Assembly (NCBI RefSeq): GCF_027158005.1
Contig: NZ_JAPVLQ010000006.1
Coordinates: forward strand, 405,573-469,572
DNA: 64,000 bases
Direction of reading: 5' to 3'
Source of the DNA: Rhodococcus sp. H36-A4
GTDB lineage: Bacteria; Actinomycetota; Actinomycetes; Mycobacteriales; Mycobacteriaceae
Of the stretch, positions 1 to 9,375 are shown piece after piece. The number at the start of each line of letters is the position of its first letter. The stretch's first letter is position 1. The notes under the pieces are model-generated. The model saw only the letters and a list, made by a program, of their open reading frames with translations, did no database searches and was not told the origin of the DNA. The position numbers were made by a program, and so were the translations under genes.

Positions 1-2
1 AG

Positions 3-242
3 CAGAAGGCACCGCTGGCTGCCCGGATTCTCGACCCCACGAAACTCACTCCGCGAATGCTCGCTTCGCTACCGGAAATCGGGGTGTCGCTGTCTACCTG
101 GCCGCAACTCGGCAGCGATGTCGCACTCGGCGGCGCCTCGGTTGCGGCAGTGGTGCGCGCGTTCGGATTGGGTACGCCACCCCCGTCAGGAAGGGCGCGA
201 ATCAATTTGGAGACACATATCTCGGCAATCGTCGACTTTTGA
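3..242 (+). CDS. C-terminal end of a gene cut by the window edge
   Basis: The reading frame is open from the window edge and ends at TGA 240-242, giving 79 residues of a longer protein. The tail contains a Trp-Pro-Gln-Leu stretch followed by Asp-Val-Ala-Leu-Gly-Gly-Ala-Ser and a closing Pro-Ser-Gly-Arg segment. It loosely recalls the ends of ThiF-type adenylyltransferase-like proteins of mycobacteria, but that is memory and not a domain match. It converges on the CDGSH gene at 350. The frame is probably coding; the function is not established. Confidence 0.5.
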   Translation, partial: QKAPLAARILDPTKLTPRMLASLPEIGVSLSTWPQLGSDVALGGASVAAVVRAFGLGTPPPSGRARINLETHISAIVDF

Positions 243-349
243 CCCATGGGCCGTCATTGGGTGGCGCGGTCGAGGTGTGTCACGCACCCGTTCGGATCAT
301 GCGTTCTTGAATGTCGACAGCCCGTCTCGGTTTCAAGTGGTGATCCGGT

Positions 350-580
350 CTACCCCACGGTGTCTTCGGCGGCTCGACCGGCTTTCGCGACAGGCGTCCG
401 CTCTCGGCGTGCACGGTGGCTGGTGTCGCAGAATGGATATATTTTGCTCCGCTTGCACATGCAGAGCGCGACGACACTGCGATCAGATACGACCTGGGAT
501 CCGTCGGGCATGGTGATCTCCACCGGACCGTTCACAAGCATGGGCCCGCGCTCCACCACGCGAATACGTGTACGTGACAT
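350..580 (-). CDS. CDGSH-type iron-sulfur domain protein
   Basis: A 76-residue protein with one CDGSH-type cluster motif near its centre: Cys-x-Cys-x2-Ser-x3-Pro-x-Cys-Asp-Thr-Ser-His. Three Cys and one His bind a [2Fe-2S] cluster in this family, which usually acts in electron transfer or iron and redox handling. The internal ATG at 580 was chosen because AAGGA lies just upstream and the motif then sits at the usual place for a small single-motif protein; an ATG at 655 is in frame but has no good ribosome site. Its divergent neighbour is a VIT-type metal transporter, consistent with iron homeostasis (inference). Confidence 0.8.
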   Translation of the reverse strand: MSRTRIRVVERGPMLVNGPVEITMPDGSQVVSDRSVVALCMCKRSKIYPFCDTSHRARRERTPVAKAGRAAEDTVG

Positions 581-790
581 AAGGGTCCTTACCCGATCTA
601 CTCGACACCACCATGTGAACAACACACCTGGCTGTGGGCCTTGCTTGCGCTGCAAAGTGACGGCGATGCAGTCCGCCGGTGTTTACCCCGCAGTGTGCGC
701 TTCGAATCATGAGTCCTCCTACGCCGAATGACAACACCGACGATGCGCAGGGCGGGCACGGGCGCTACCGCCAATCGACTACGGGAAGCC

Positions 791-823
791 TTGCATTGCT
801 GGCGCGTAGCCGAGATAGAAACT
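791..823 (+). promoter_or_regulatory. candidate promoter of the VIT transporter gene
   Basis: TTGCAT at 791-796 and GATAGA at 814-819 are separated by 17 bases and resemble -35 and -10 elements. The predicted start of transcription would lie only a few bases before the ATG at 833, and no ribosome site is visible, so a leaderless message is possible. This is read by eye only. Confidence 0.3.
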
Positions 824-832
824 AGCGTTTGC

Positions 833-1576
833 ATGATGAGCGAGTCGAACGGCCTCGGCAATGAGACGTACGCAGCCCATCCCGGGGAACAGCACGGCGA
901 GAGTCTTTCGTCACGGCTCAATTGGCTGCGCGCTGGTGTGCTCGGCGCCAACGACGGAATCGTCTCCACGGCAGGACTCGTCGTCGGTGTTGCAGCACTC
1001 TCGTCCGAGCGGGGACCGATACTCGCTGCAGGCGTCGCCGGTCTCGTCGCTGGTGCCGTGTCGATGGCACTCGGCGAGTACGTGTCGGTGAGCACCCAAC
1101 GGGACAGCGAAAAGTCCCTACTGGCCAAGGAGAAAATGGAGTTGCGTGACGATCCCGACGCGGAACTCGAAGAGCTGACCTCGATCTACGAAAGCAAGGG
1201 ACTCAGCCGGGCAACTGCGCTCACCGTCGCTCACGAACTCACCGAGCACGACGCTTTCGCAGCGCACGTCGATGCCGAGTTGCACCTGGACCCGGACAAC
1301 CTGACCAGTCCGGTTCAGGCAGCACTGTCGTCTGCTCTGTCTTTCACCTTGGGCGCAGCGTTGCCCCTCATTGCGATACTCGCGCCACCGGCAACGGCTC
1401 GAATCCCGGTGACCTTCGTGGCAGTTCTGCTGGCGCTGGCATTGACCGGCCAGGTCAGTGCGCGACTGGGCGGCTCGAGGCCAGGCCCTGCAATGTGGCG
1501 CATCGTCATCGGCGGCGCGCTGGCAATGATCGTGACTTACCTGATCGGACAACTGTTGGGTATTGCCGGAGTCTGA
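833..1576 (+). CDS. VIT1/CCC1 family iron/manganese transporter
   Basis: Integral membrane protein of about 247 residues. Residues 38-52 carry the family signature Gly-Ala-Asn-Asp-Gly-Ile-Val-Ser-Thr, followed by two membrane helices. A charged cytoplasmic segment rich in Glu and Asp (about 85-150) corresponds to the metal-binding domain of this family, and three further helices end the protein. Members move Fe2+ or Mn2+ out of the cytosol. Two adjacent ATGs (833 and 836) follow a possible promoter, and there is no clear ribosome site. Upstream in-frame codons from 728 look non-coding. The neighbours (CDGSH protein, SulP, MntH) suggest an ion-handling region. Confidence 0.85.
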   Translation: MMSESNGLGNETYAAHPGEQHGESLSSRLNWLRAGVLGANDGIVSTAGLVVGVAALSSERGPILAAGVAGLVAGAVSMALGEYVSVSTQRDSEKSLLAKEKMELRDDPDAELEELTSIYESKGLSRATALTVAHELTEHDAFAAHVDAELHLDPDNLTSPVQAALSSALSFTLGAALPLIAILAPPATARIPVTFVAVLLALALTGQVSARLGGSRPGPAMWRIVIGGALAMIVTYLIGQLLGIAGV

Positions 1577-1579
1577 CGA

Positions 1580-1999
1580 TCAGGGCTGTGCAAGGAGTGC
1601 AGTAAATTCTTCGGCGTAAGCGAGCTGTGTTCGCAATTCGGCGCACGTGGTTTCGGCTCGTCGATGGCATTCGTCAACGTATCGCTCGGCCGTTGCCCGT
1701 GCCTCGCGGTCGGCGGATCCATCTGCTCGCGCGTCGAGAGCGGTAAGAAGTTCGCGCATCTCCTCGAGCGTGAATCCCAGCGGTTTCATGCGCCGTATGA
1801 CGAGTAGCCGCTGCACATCCGATTCGGTGTACAAACGGAATCCGCCTTTGCTTCGCGCCGACGGAGTCACCAGACCTGCGTCGTCGTAGTGTCGAATCGT
1901 CTTGATGGACAGCTCGGTTCGCGCTGCGACGTTGCCGATCTGCATCTGTGCCGGTTCGTCTTCGCGTTCAGGCATATCCGCATAGCTCCTTCTTTTCAC
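1580..1999 (-). CDS. MerR family transcriptional regulator
   Basis: A 139-residue protein. The N-terminal winged HTH (about residues 18-85) has the MerR pattern Ile-Gly-x-Val-Ala, then Ile-Lys-Thr-Ile-Arg-His-Tyr-Asp, then Gly-Phe-Arg-Leu-Tyr. A coiled-coil dimer helix follows (about 95-130). No clear C-terminal metal-binding cysteine set is visible, so the inducer is unknown. It begins 11 bases after the sulP stop on the same strand, so the two genes form an operon. A MerR-type palindrome upstream of sulP (3655-3674) suggests that it controls its own operon. Confidence 0.88.
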   Translation of the reverse strand: MKRRSYADMPEREDEPAQMQIGNVAARTELSIKTIRHYDDAGLVTPSARSKGGFRLYTESDVQRLLVIRRMKPLGFTLEEMRELLTALDARADGSADREARATAERYVDECHRRAETTCAELRTQLAYAEEFTALLAQP

Positions 2000-2010
2000 G
2001 CGCGAACCCG

Positions 2011-3519
2011 TCAGTGCCCTGCGCCGAGATTTCCGCTCAGTAACCCATGTCGCTGCGCGCTGGCCTCGTTCAACCCGACGATGGTCGCGGTCTTTCCCTT
2101 GGCTGCGTATTTGGTGGTGATCGCATCAAGGGTCGCGACGGTCGACGCATCCCAGATGTGTGATGCCGACATGTCGATCACGATATGTGCAGGGTCACTG
2201 ACGTAATCGAACTGATAGATCAAGTCGTTGCTGGAGGCGAAGAACAACTCACCATGCACCGCGTAGACGCGGGTGTCCGGGTCCGGGTGTGCCACATCGA
2301 CGACCTCGGTCAGATGCGCGACGCGTCGCGCGAACAAGACCATCGCGGTCACGACGCCGACCGCCACTCCGTAGGCGAGATTGTCGGTAGCAACGGTGAC
2401 CGCGACGGTGGCGACCATGACTAGGGTTTCGCTCGTGGGCATCCGCCGCAGTGTCGCCGGGGCGATGCTGTGCCAATCGAAGGTGCCGACCGAAACCATG
2501 ATCATCACCGCCACCAACGCGGCCATCGGGATCAGTGAGACTATGTCGCCTAGACCGACGACGAGGGTCAGCAGGAACACGCCTGCGAGGAACGTAGAGA
2601 TCCGAGTTCGTGCGCCGGATGTCTTGACGTTGATCATCGTCTGTCCGATCATCGCGCACCCGCCCATACCGCCGAAGAATCCGGTGACGATGTTGGCGAC
2701 ACCCTGACCCCAGGACTCTCGGGTCTTGTTCGAGTGACTGTCGGTGATGTCGTCGACGAACTTCGCAGTCATCAGTGACTCGAGCAGACCTACGATGGCC
2801 ATCGTGAACGCATACGGGGCGATGATCTTCAATGTCTCGAACGTGAGCGGAACGTCGGGAAGAACTAGTGACGGCAAACTTGACGGAAGCTCCCCCTCGT
2901 CACCGACATTGGGAACATTCAGCGCGAACACGATCGTCGCCGCCGTCAGTAACACGATCGCGACCAGCGGTGCAGGGACGACGGTGCTCACCTTGGGCAA
3001 GAACACCATTGCCGCGATCCCGATGGCAACCATGGGATACACCAGCCAGGGGACCCCGAGAAGGTGCGGAACCTGGGCGATGAAGATGAGTATCGCCAGC
3101 GCATTGACGAATCCCACCATGACGCTGCGTGGGATGAACCGCATCAATCTCGCGACCCCCACCACACTGAGCAGGATCTGTAGCACGCCCGCGAGAATGA
3201 CTGTCGCGATCAGATACTCGACCCCGTAGTCCCGCACCAATGGCGCGATGACCAACGCAACTGCACCGGTGGCAGCCGAAATCATTGCAGGTCTACCACC
3301 TACGATCGAGATCGTCACCGCCATGGTGAACGCGGCGAACAATCCGACCCGTGGGTCCACTCCGGCGATGATGGAAAATGATATCGCCTCCGGAATCAAA
3401 GCCAACGCAACCACCAGCCCGGCGAGAACCTCGGTCCGCAACCGTCTCGGCGATCGCAAGGCAGACCACACCGTCCATTGCGGTTCGATCGTCTGCGCTG
3501 CGGTGGCCGCGGAAGCCAT
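2011..3519 (-). CDS. SulP family anion permease with STAS domain
   Basis: A 502-residue SLC26/SulP transporter. About residues 20-390 are hydrophobic and contain ten or more membrane segments, with the family region Pro-Glu-Ala-Ile-Ser-Phe near residue 45. A cytoplasmic STAS domain (about 410-495) closes the protein. Substrates in the family are sulfate, bicarbonate or dicarboxylates; the sequence alone does not choose. The ATG at 3519 has GGAG seven bases upstream, unlike the earlier in-frame ATG at 3603. It is the first gene of a SulP-MerR operon. Confidence 0.88.
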   Translation of the reverse strand: MASAATAAQTIEPQWTVWSALRSPRRLRTEVLAGLVVALALIPEAISFSIIAGVDPRVGLFAAFTMAVTISIVGGRPAMISAATGAVALVIAPLVRDYGVEYLIATVILAGVLQILLSVVGVARLMRFIPRSVMVGFVNALAILIFIAQVPHLLGVPWLVYPMVAIGIAAMVFLPKVSTVVPAPLVAIVLLTAATIVFALNVPNVGDEGELPSSLPSLVLPDVPLTFETLKIIAPYAFTMAIVGLLESLMTAKFVDDITDSHSNKTRESWGQGVANIVTGFFGGMGGCAMIGQTMINVKTSGARTRISTFLAGVFLLTLVVGLGDIVSLIPMAALVAVMIMVSVGTFDWHSIAPATLRRMPTSETLVMVATVAVTVATDNLAYGVAVGVVTAMVLFARRVAHLTEVVDVAHPDPDTRVYAVHGELFFASSNDLIYQFDYVSDPAHIVIDMSASHIWDASTVATLDAITTKYAAKGKTATIVGLNEASAQRHGLLSGNLGAGH

Positions 3520-3654
3520 GTAGATGCTCCATTCTCTGTCGAGGAACGTGGGGTGATCGGAAAGATGCGAGGTGGTGAACGCTTGCCGGAGTGGGGGCAA
3601 CATCTCAGGACGGGCGCAGATTGTGTGCGTCCCCGAAAAGCTTCGTTCACGAAC

Positions 3655-3674
3655 CTACCCTCCCGTGAGGGTAG
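3655..3674 (-). promoter_or_regulatory. MerR-type operator upstream of the sulP-merR operon
   Basis: CTACCCTC and GAGGGTAG form perfect 8-base arms around a 4-base centre. Read on the minus strand, the palindrome lies between a GTGCAA-like -35 and a TAGGTT-like -10, giving the long spacer typical of MerR-activated promoters. It is about 135 bases upstream of the sulP start, and the MerR gene is the second gene of that operon. The rest of 3520-3798 shows no gene. Confidence 0.55.
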
Positions 3675-3798
3675 AGTTGCACGTGAGGATGCCATTCGGT
3701 GACTCATCTCACGCCGATGGACCTTCGAAGAATTCCAGATTTGCAGCAGAACGCGCGGGCACTTGTCCAGAGCATCAGGTGCTCCACGTGGCATTCGA

Positions 3799-4128
3799 CT
3801 ACTGCGCGTCGACCGACATTTCGCCCATCTCGCCCCATCCGGTTGCATCCACGGTCTGGCTGATGATCTTGGGCGTCGACGCCAGTGCTTGCGGGAGTTC
3901 TTTCATTGCCTTCTTGAAGTGATCACTGTTGACGTGGTCACCACCGGCTTCATCATCGCGGAAGGCCTCGAGCAAGACATAGACGGATCTATCTTCCAGG
4001 CTACGAGACCATTCGAACCACAAGTTGCCTGCCTCGGCGCGGGTATTCGCGGTGAACTCGGCTACGTGTTCTGGCCAACGCTCGGTCCACTCGGGCTTCG
4101 TCTCGAACTGTACGACGATGAAGATCAC
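3799..4128 (-). CDS. Antibiotic biosynthesis monooxygenase (ABM) domain protein
   Basis: A 109-residue single-domain protein with the ferredoxin-like ABM fold pattern: an N-terminal strand of Ile/Val, a central Glu-Ala-Gly-Asn-Leu-Trp-Phe-Glu-Trp segment, a strand ending Leu-Leu-Glu-Ala-Phe-Arg-Asp, and the family His-x6-Phe motif in the region around Asn-Ser-Asp-His-Phe. Such proteins are cofactor-free oxygenases acting on quinols or aromatic compounds, or dimeric stress proteins. The GTG at 4128 is preceded by AAGGAG, a strong ribosome site. The substrate is unknown. Confidence 0.8.
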   Translation of the reverse strand: MIFIVVQFETKPEWTERWPEHVAEFTANTRAEAGNLWFEWSRSLEDRSVYVLLEAFRDDEAGGDHVNSDHFKKAMKELPQALASTPKIISQTVDATGWGEMGEMSVDAQ

Positions 4129-4207
4129 TGTTTCTCCTTGGATTCGGAACTGTCAGGAAGCTGATTGCAGCGGCGCCTGGCTCTCGCTCGACACACTCGG
4201 GGCGATG

Positions 4208-4483
4208 TCAGTAGTCGTCACTGGAGTCGGAGGCCGCAGTCCCCTGTCGGACCCGCTGAATGTGGATGCGTCGAGCGAGCCTGATCATCGGGCGAATCAA
4301 GAGCTCGACACTGCCGATCAGGAACAACCACGTGCCAGCGACCGCCGTCGTCTCGCCGAAGAACAAGACACTGCCGACGATGAACCAGACGGCAACCAGA
4401 ATGTCGTTGACGATACTGACGACTTCCCATCGCTGACGAATCATCAGTTCCTCGTGCCCGATGGTAAAGGTCAGTTCGCTCAT
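4208..4483 (-). CDS. YrhK-like small membrane protein
   Basis: A 91-residue protein with two hydrophobic segments (about residues 24-44 and 48-66) flanked by basic residues, and a charged C-terminal tail. The N-terminal pattern Ile-Gly-His-Glu-Glu-Leu-Met-Ile-Arg-Gln-Arg-Trp-Glu resembles the YrhK domain found in small actinobacterial membrane proteins of unknown function. The ATG at 4483 was preferred over the upstream in-frame start at 4573 because AGGAG precedes it. It lies between the ABM gene and mntH on the same strand, about 100 bases from mntH, so co-transcription is possible. Confidence 0.7.
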   Translation of the reverse strand: MSELTFTIGHEELMIRQRWEVVSIVNDILVAVWFIVGSVLFFGETTAVAGTWLFLIGSVELLIRPMIRLARRIHIQRVRQGTAASDSSDDY

Positions 4484-4586
4484 TCGAGGCTCCTGCTGTT
4501 CGAGTGTGACGCCACAGGTAACTACCCGTAAACCGCGCCTCGAACACACAATGCAACCGGATCCGAAAGCCACAAGCGCAGCCGAC

Positions 4587-5837
4587 TCATGTCAAGGTCA
4601 GATAGATCAGGACCACATTCAAAACAACGATGATGCCTGCGATGAGCCACGCCGCACCGGTGGTGATCCGGTGATTGACATCCTGTCCCATCAACACTCG
4701 ATCGGAGGTGAACCGCACCAATGGGATCAAAGCGAACGGGATACCGAAGGACAACACGACCTGGGAGACGACGAGTGCGCGGCTGGGATCGATCCCAGCC
4801 GCAAGAATGAGAAGTGCAGGCACTAGCGTCACCACTCGCCGCAGCACAATCGGAATCCGCTTGCGTAGTAGGCCGTCCATGATCATCGCGCCCGCATACG
4901 CCCCTACCGACGTCGACGCGAGCCCCGACGCAAGGAGCCCCACCGCGAACAGCAGCGCGACCGATTGGCCCAATGTCTCCCCCACCGCCGCATGGGCGCC
5001 CTCGATCGAATCGACGCCATCGCGTCCGCCGAGAGTTGTTGCCGCCAAGAGCAGCATCGACATGTTGACGGCTCCGGCCAACAGCATTGCCAATCCGACG
5101 TCTATCCGGCTGATCCGCAGCAACCGCCGACGTACCGGTCCTGCTTCGGGGTGTCCATGGCGATCGCGTGCAAGTCCGGAGTGGAGGTAGACCGCGTGCG
5201 GCATGACCGTTGCACCCAGCATCGCTGCTGCGAGCAACACGCTTTCCACACCGTCGAATCGTGGGACAAGTCCCGCAGCGGCCTGCGAAAACGATGGAGG
5301 TTCGACGAACATGCTGGCCAGGAAGCCGACAGCGATGACGGCAAGCAAACCGAGGATCACGAACTCGAACGGCCGCTGTCCACGCCGATCCTGCACCAAC
5401 AGCAACATCATCGACACCAGTCCGGTGATCAGACCACCGGCAAGAAGGGGCAGGTCGAACAGTAGATACAGCGCAATCGCACCACCGACGACCTCGGCGA
5501 GGTCGGTCGCCATGGCGACAACTTCCGCTTGAGACCAATATGCAAGTCGCACAGACCTGCTCGATTTCGAGCGGACGACTTCGGGAAGCGTCATGCCGGT
5601 GACGATGCCGAGCTTCGCGGACAAGAACTGCACGAGTCCGGCCATCAAGTTCGCCGCAACGATCACCCACACAAGCAAGTAGCCGAACTGCGCGCCGGCA
5701 CTGACGTTCGAGGCGACATTCCCTGGATCGACATAGGCTATCGCCGCAACGAAAGCTGGACCGAGCAAGATACTGGCCGACCTGAACCGTGACGGCGGCC
5801 GCCTGGAATGGCCCGGTGAGGGCGAACTGCCCATCAC
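4587..5837 (-). CDS. mntH: NRAMP family Mn2+/Fe2+ transporter MntH
   Basis: A 416-residue proton-coupled divalent-metal importer. The first helix carries Asp-Pro-Gly-Asn (about residues 37-40) and helix 6 carries Met-Pro-His-Ala (about 212-215), the two metal-binding signatures of NRAMP proteins. About eleven membrane segments are seen, as expected. The start Met pair lies at 5837. Its promoter region is shared with the divergent MFS gene and contains an imperfect inverted repeat (5861-5898) that could bind a metal regulator. Confidence 0.9.
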   Translation of the reverse strand: MMGSSPSPGHSRRPPSRFRSASILLGPAFVAAIAYVDPGNVASNVSAGAQFGYLLVWVIVAANLMAGLVQFLSAKLGIVTGMTLPEVVRSKSSRSVRLAYWSQAEVVAMATDLAEVVGGAIALYLLFDLPLLAGGLITGLVSMMLLLVQDRRGQRPFEFVILGLLAVIAVGFLASMFVEPPSFSQAAAGLVPRFDGVESVLLAAAMLGATVMPHAVYLHSGLARDRHGHPEAGPVRRRLLRISRIDVGLAMLLAGAVNMSMLLLAATTLGGRDGVDSIEGAHAAVGETLGQSVALLFAVGLLASGLASTSVGAYAGAMIMDGLLRKRIPIVLRRVVTLVPALLILAAGIDPSRALVVSQVVLSFGIPFALIPLVRFTSDRVLMGQDVNHRITTGAAWLIAGIIVVLNVVLIYLTLT

Positions 5838-5860
5838 ACCTGTCCGATCGCCACGTTTTT

Positions 5861-5898
5861 CATAGTCCCGACAATAGAGTTGGGATCACCGAACTATG
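5861..5898. promoter_or_regulatory. inverted repeat in the mntH/MFS divergent promoter
   Basis: The outer arms CATAGT (5861-5866) and ACTATG (5893-5898) enclose the inner arms CCCGAC and GTTGGG (one mismatch). The element is 24 bases upstream of the mntH start and about 90 upstream of the MFS start. It could be an operator; it does not match a DtxR/IdeR consensus that I know. Confidence 0.3.
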
Positions 5899-5988
5899 CG
5901 TTCGACGCGGACCTTCCGATCTATCCGACGTCGACCCACGTGTGAATTCGATCCGGTCCACGCACGGAACTGGGTATAACATCAAGCG

Positions 5989-7500
5989 ATGACATCGATT
6001 GATGACAAACCGGAGGAACAACTTGCGACCCCCCGCGGGTTCGTACCGGTCCTGGCCGCAATTTGTACCGTCGTCGCCATCGTCAGCAGCGTCGGTGCAC
6101 CTTTGATTCCGACAGTGGCCGACGCGTACTCGGTCTCGTTCACGAGTGCGCAATGGACGCTGACGATAACGATGCTGGTTGGAGCCGTTACCGTTCCGGT
6201 CCTCGGCCGCCTCGGAGACGGTCCCCACCGACGACCCGTGATCATCGGAGCGCTGTCCGTAGTCTTCATCGGTTGTGTTCTGGCCGCGATCCCCGGCAAC
6301 CTCGCACTCCTGCTCATCGGGCGTGGCCTCCAAGGAGTCGGGCTGGGGCTGGCGCCGCTCGCGATGGCGGTAGCGCGCGATCACCTGACACCGTTCGAGG
6401 CCAAACGCACCGTTGCGGCATTGTCGGTGACCGCAGTCGCGGGCATCGGTCTCGGCTACCCCGTGACTGGGGTTATTGCCCACTTCTGGGGTTACCACGC
6501 CTGCTTCGTTGTCGCGTCTGCGGCATCGCTGGCAGTGTTGGTCGGTGGCATCACATCGGTTCCTTCCAGCCGGCACCTACCGCGCAAGCCGCTCGATATC
6601 GTCGGGGCAGCACTCCTTGGAATCGGCCTCACTCTGTTTCTGATTGCGCTCACCTCCGGCAGCTACTGGGGTTGGACTTCCTTCCAGACGATCGGATGTG
6701 CTGCGGTGGGCCTCGCGGTCGTCGTCGGCTGGACTTTCCACGAGCTGCGGACTCGGTTCCCGCTCGTGGAATTGGGACTGTTGTCCAAACCCGCAGTCCT
6801 GACCGCCGATGTCACCGGGCTTTTCGCCGGTATCGGGATGTTCGTTCTGTCATCTGCCGTCATCCGCTTCATACAGACTCCGTCCGACACCGGTTATGGC
6901 CTCGGTCAGTCGGCGATGGTGGCTGGCCTCGTACTCGTGCCGTTCTCGTTGACGAGCGTGTTCGCGAACAGGCTCCTTCCCCTGGCCGAGCGGTGGATCA
7001 GCAAATCGATGATCATGCCGATCGGTGCGATGGCCTTCGCCGGCGCCCTCACGCTGTTCCTGTTCGGTCGAGACGAACTATGGGTAGTCTTCGTACTCAT
7101 GGGGGTAGCCGGCCTCGGGATCGGGTTCACCTTCGCCGCAATGCCGGCATTCATCGTCAGCGCGGTCCCACCGCACGAAACAGGCAGCGCACTAGGGGTC
7201 AACCAAGTAGCACGCACGGTCGGTGGTGCGGTGGGTAGCGCATTGAGCGCCACCGTGCTCGCGATATACACAGCCCCCGGGCAGACGTTCCCGGACAGCG
7301 CCGGCTACACAGCAACCGCCATCGTCGGTATCGGCCTATGGACGGGCACGGCAATCTTGGCTTTTGCACTGTCCTATCGAGGCAGCCGCGCCGAAAAACT
7401 GCCTGCCAGATTGGTCGACGAGAGCATCGAGTCGGCCGCCACCGGCGGCTTTGCCTACGACATCGCCAGCCGCAGAGGACAGAGTGAGGATTCACGATGA
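5989..7500 (+). CDS. MFS drug transporter, DHA2-like
   Basis: A 503-residue major facilitator protein with about 13-14 hydrophobic segments. The loop between helices 2 and 3 has the motif Gly-Arg-Leu-Gly-Asp-Gly-Pro-His-Arg-Arg, a form of the MFS Gly-x-Leu-(Ala/Gly)-Asp-x-x-Gly-Arg motif. Helix 5 has Gly-Ile-Gly-Leu-Gly-Tyr-Pro-Val-Thr-Gly, resembling antiporter motif C of drug exporters. The cytoplasmic tail from about residue 465 is polar. Its TGA overlaps the ATGA start of the TetR gene, so the two are translationally coupled. A likely exporter under control of that regulator; the substrate is unknown. Confidence 0.85.
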   Translation: MTSIDDKPEEQLATPRGFVPVLAAICTVVAIVSSVGAPLIPTVADAYSVSFTSAQWTLTITMLVGAVTVPVLGRLGDGPHRRPVIIGALSVVFIGCVLAAIPGNLALLLIGRGLQGVGLGLAPLAMAVARDHLTPFEAKRTVAALSVTAVAGIGLGYPVTGVIAHFWGYHACFVVASAASLAVLVGGITSVPSSRHLPRKPLDIVGAALLGIGLTLFLIALTSGSYWGWTSFQTIGCAAVGLAVVVGWTFHELRTRFPLVELGLLSKPAVLTADVTGLFAGIGMFVLSSAVIRFIQTPSDTGYGLGQSAMVAGLVLVPFSLTSVFANRLLPLAERWISKSMIMPIGAMAFAGALTLFLFGRDELWVVFVLMGVAGLGIGFTFAAMPAFIVSAVPPHETGSALGVNQVARTVGGAVGSALSATVLAIYTAPGQTFPDSAGYTATAIVGIGLWTGTAILAFALSYRGSRAEKLPARLVDESIESAATGGFAYDIASRRGQSEDSR

Positions 7501-8105
7501 TCCGAACACGCCCGGTAGCGCGCGTTCGTGACTCCGACCGCACCAAGCAGGATCTTCTCGAAGCTGCAACCGAACTGTTCGGCGCGCGTGGATACGAGAG
7601 AACGACGATCCGAGAGATCGGCGAGAAGGCAGGCGCTGATCCCGCCTTGATCGCCCGCTATTTCGGGAGCAAGGCGGCCTTGTATATCCAAACCCTGCCA
7701 ACGGAAAACGAAAATCCGCACCTTTCGGACATGCTCGATCCCGCTCGGATCGAGGCAACGATTCGGCGTGTTCACCAGGTCGGTCCGAGCCCCGTACTGC
7801 AAGCAGTTGTTCGCGCACACGACGATCCGGCGATTCAGACCGCAGCTACAGCTCGGATCGACGCCAAACTCACTGCGGGAATACAAGATCGGATGAAGGA
7901 GGCAGGTCTCGACTCCCCACGATTGAGGGCTCAGATGGCAGTAGCCGTGCTGGCGGGTATTGCGTTGGGACGCGCAGCCGGAACCCTCGACGAGCTAGCG
8001 GGCGCAGAAGAGAACCAAGTCGTGCAACTGACGGTCAGGTTGTTGGAGTCTCTTTTGGACGAGAACAGGCTGTCACCCGACCACCCTTCGCCGTCTGGAC
8101 TCTGA
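7497..8105 (+). CDS. TetR family regulator of the MFS gene
   Basis: A 202-residue regulator. The N-terminal HTH (about residues 14-62) has Leu-Leu-Glu-Ala-Ala-Thr-Glu-Leu-Phe, Thr-Thr-Ile-Arg-Glu-Ile-Gly and Ile-Ala-Arg-Tyr-Phe-Gly-Ser-Lys, the standard TetR layout. The C-terminal half is helical and probably binds the ligand. The ATG at 7497 overlaps the stop of the MFS gene by four bases, a typical transporter-repressor operon. Confidence 0.9.
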   Translation: MIRTRPVARVRDSDRTKQDLLEAATELFGARGYERTTIREIGEKAGADPALIARYFGSKAALYIQTLPTENENPHLSDMLDPARIEATIRRVHQVGPSPVLQAVVRAHDDPAIQTAATARIDAKLTAGIQDRMKEAGLDSPRLRAQMAVAVLAGIALGRAAGTLDELAGAEENQVVQLTVRLLESLLDENRLSPDHPSPSGL

Positions 8106-8135
8106 CCAACGAAAGCCTTTCGCCCCCATCGCCGC

Positions 8136-9317
8136 TCAGGGCTTCAGAATCACCTTGACCGCGCCGTCCTGCTTCTTCTGGAATATCTCGTACGCGTGCG
8201 GGGCCTGCTCGAGCGGCAGGGTGTGAGTTGCGAACGAATCGACACCCAATGGATCGTCGTCACCGAGCAGGGGCATGATGTCGTCCACCCACCGCTTCAC
8301 GTTTGCCTGGCCCATGCGCAGCTGAATTTGCTTGTCGAACATGGTGAGCAGTGGAAGCGGATCGGCAACCCCGCCATAGACACCGATCAGTGAGATGGTG
8401 CCCCCACGACGGACGATGTCAATGGCGGAGTACACCGCATCGAGTCTGTCGACTCCGGCCTTTTGCATCATCGGCTTACCGAGAAAGTCCGGCAGCAGAC
8501 CGGTGAGCTGCTGCGCAGCCTTCGCCACAGGTGAACCATGTGCTTCCATCCCGACAGCGTCGATCACCGAGTCGGTGCCGCGCCCGTCGGTGAGATCTCG
8601 AATCACGTCGCCGAGTTCCCCCGCATGCTGGGCGAGATCGACGGTCCGAATTCCGCGGGCTTGCGCACGGGCAAGTCGCTCGGGGACTCGATCGACCGCA
8701 ATGACGTCGAAGCCGAGGTGGGTTGCGATGCGGGCAGCCATGTCTCCGATGGGGCCGAGACCGAGGACCGTCACCGAACCGCCCGGCGGGATGTCGGCGT
8801 ACACAACGGACTGCCACGCCGTCGGAAGCACGTCCGACAGGTATACGTACCGCGAATCGGGTGCTCCAGATGCAACTTTGATGTGGGTGAACTGCGCCTG
8901 TGGAACGCGCAGGTACTCGGCCTGTCCTCCTGGAACACTGCCGTACAGCTCGGAGAAACCGAACAGTGCCGCACCCATACCCTGCTCACGCACTTGGGTG
9001 GTCTCGCATTGTGTGTACAACGAGCGATCGCACATAAAACAGCTTCCGCACGATATTTGGAAAGGAATCACTACTCGGTCGCCGACAGCAAGGTTGGTAA
9101 CCTCCTTACCGACTTCACGAACGATGCCCATCGGCTCGTGGCCCAGGATGTCTCCTGGTTTCATGAAGGCGCCCAGCACCTCATACAGGTGCAGGTCAGA
9201 ACCGCAGATATTGGTCGAGGTGACCTCGATGACGGCGTCGGTGGGCTGCTCGATGATGGGGTCGGGAACCGAGTCGACGCGAACATCGCGCTTACCGTGC
9301 CAAGTAGCTGCTTTCAT
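8136..9317 (-). CDS. Zinc-dependent alcohol/formaldehyde dehydrogenase
   Basis: A 393-residue medium-chain dehydrogenase. The catalytic zinc site is formed by Cys-Gly-Ser-Asp (about 38-41), the Gly-His-Glu motif (about 59-61) and a downstream acidic residue. The structural zinc has the four-cysteine pattern Cys-x2-Cys-x2-Cys-x7-Cys (about 90-104). A Rossmann motif, Gly-Leu-Gly-Pro-Ile-Gly, lies near residue 185. The length and the inserted region near 255-285 fit the formaldehyde-dehydrogenase-like branch. The substrate is uncertain. Confidence 0.87.
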   Translation of the reverse strand: MKAATWHGKRDVRVDSVPDPIIEQPTDAVIEVTSTNICGSDLHLYEVLGAFMKPGDILGHEPMGIVREVGKEVTNLAVGDRVVIPFQISCGSCFMCDRSLYTQCETTQVREQGMGAALFGFSELYGSVPGGQAEYLRVPQAQFTHIKVASGAPDSRYVYLSDVLPTAWQSVVYADIPPGGSVTVLGLGPIGDMAARIATHLGFDVIAVDRVPERLARAQARGIRTVDLAQHAGELGDVIRDLTDGRGTDSVIDAVGMEAHGSPVAKAAQQLTGLLPDFLGKPMMQKAGVDRLDAVYSAIDIVRRGGTISLIGVYGGVADPLPLLTMFDKQIQLRMGQANVKRWVDDIMPLLGDDDPLGVDSFATHTLPLEQAPHAYEIFQKKQDGAVKVILKP

Positions 9318-9375
9318 GGGACTGCTCCTTCGCTTTTCATTGCAAGAGTTGGCCTTCGAGCGGCCAGACCGACTA

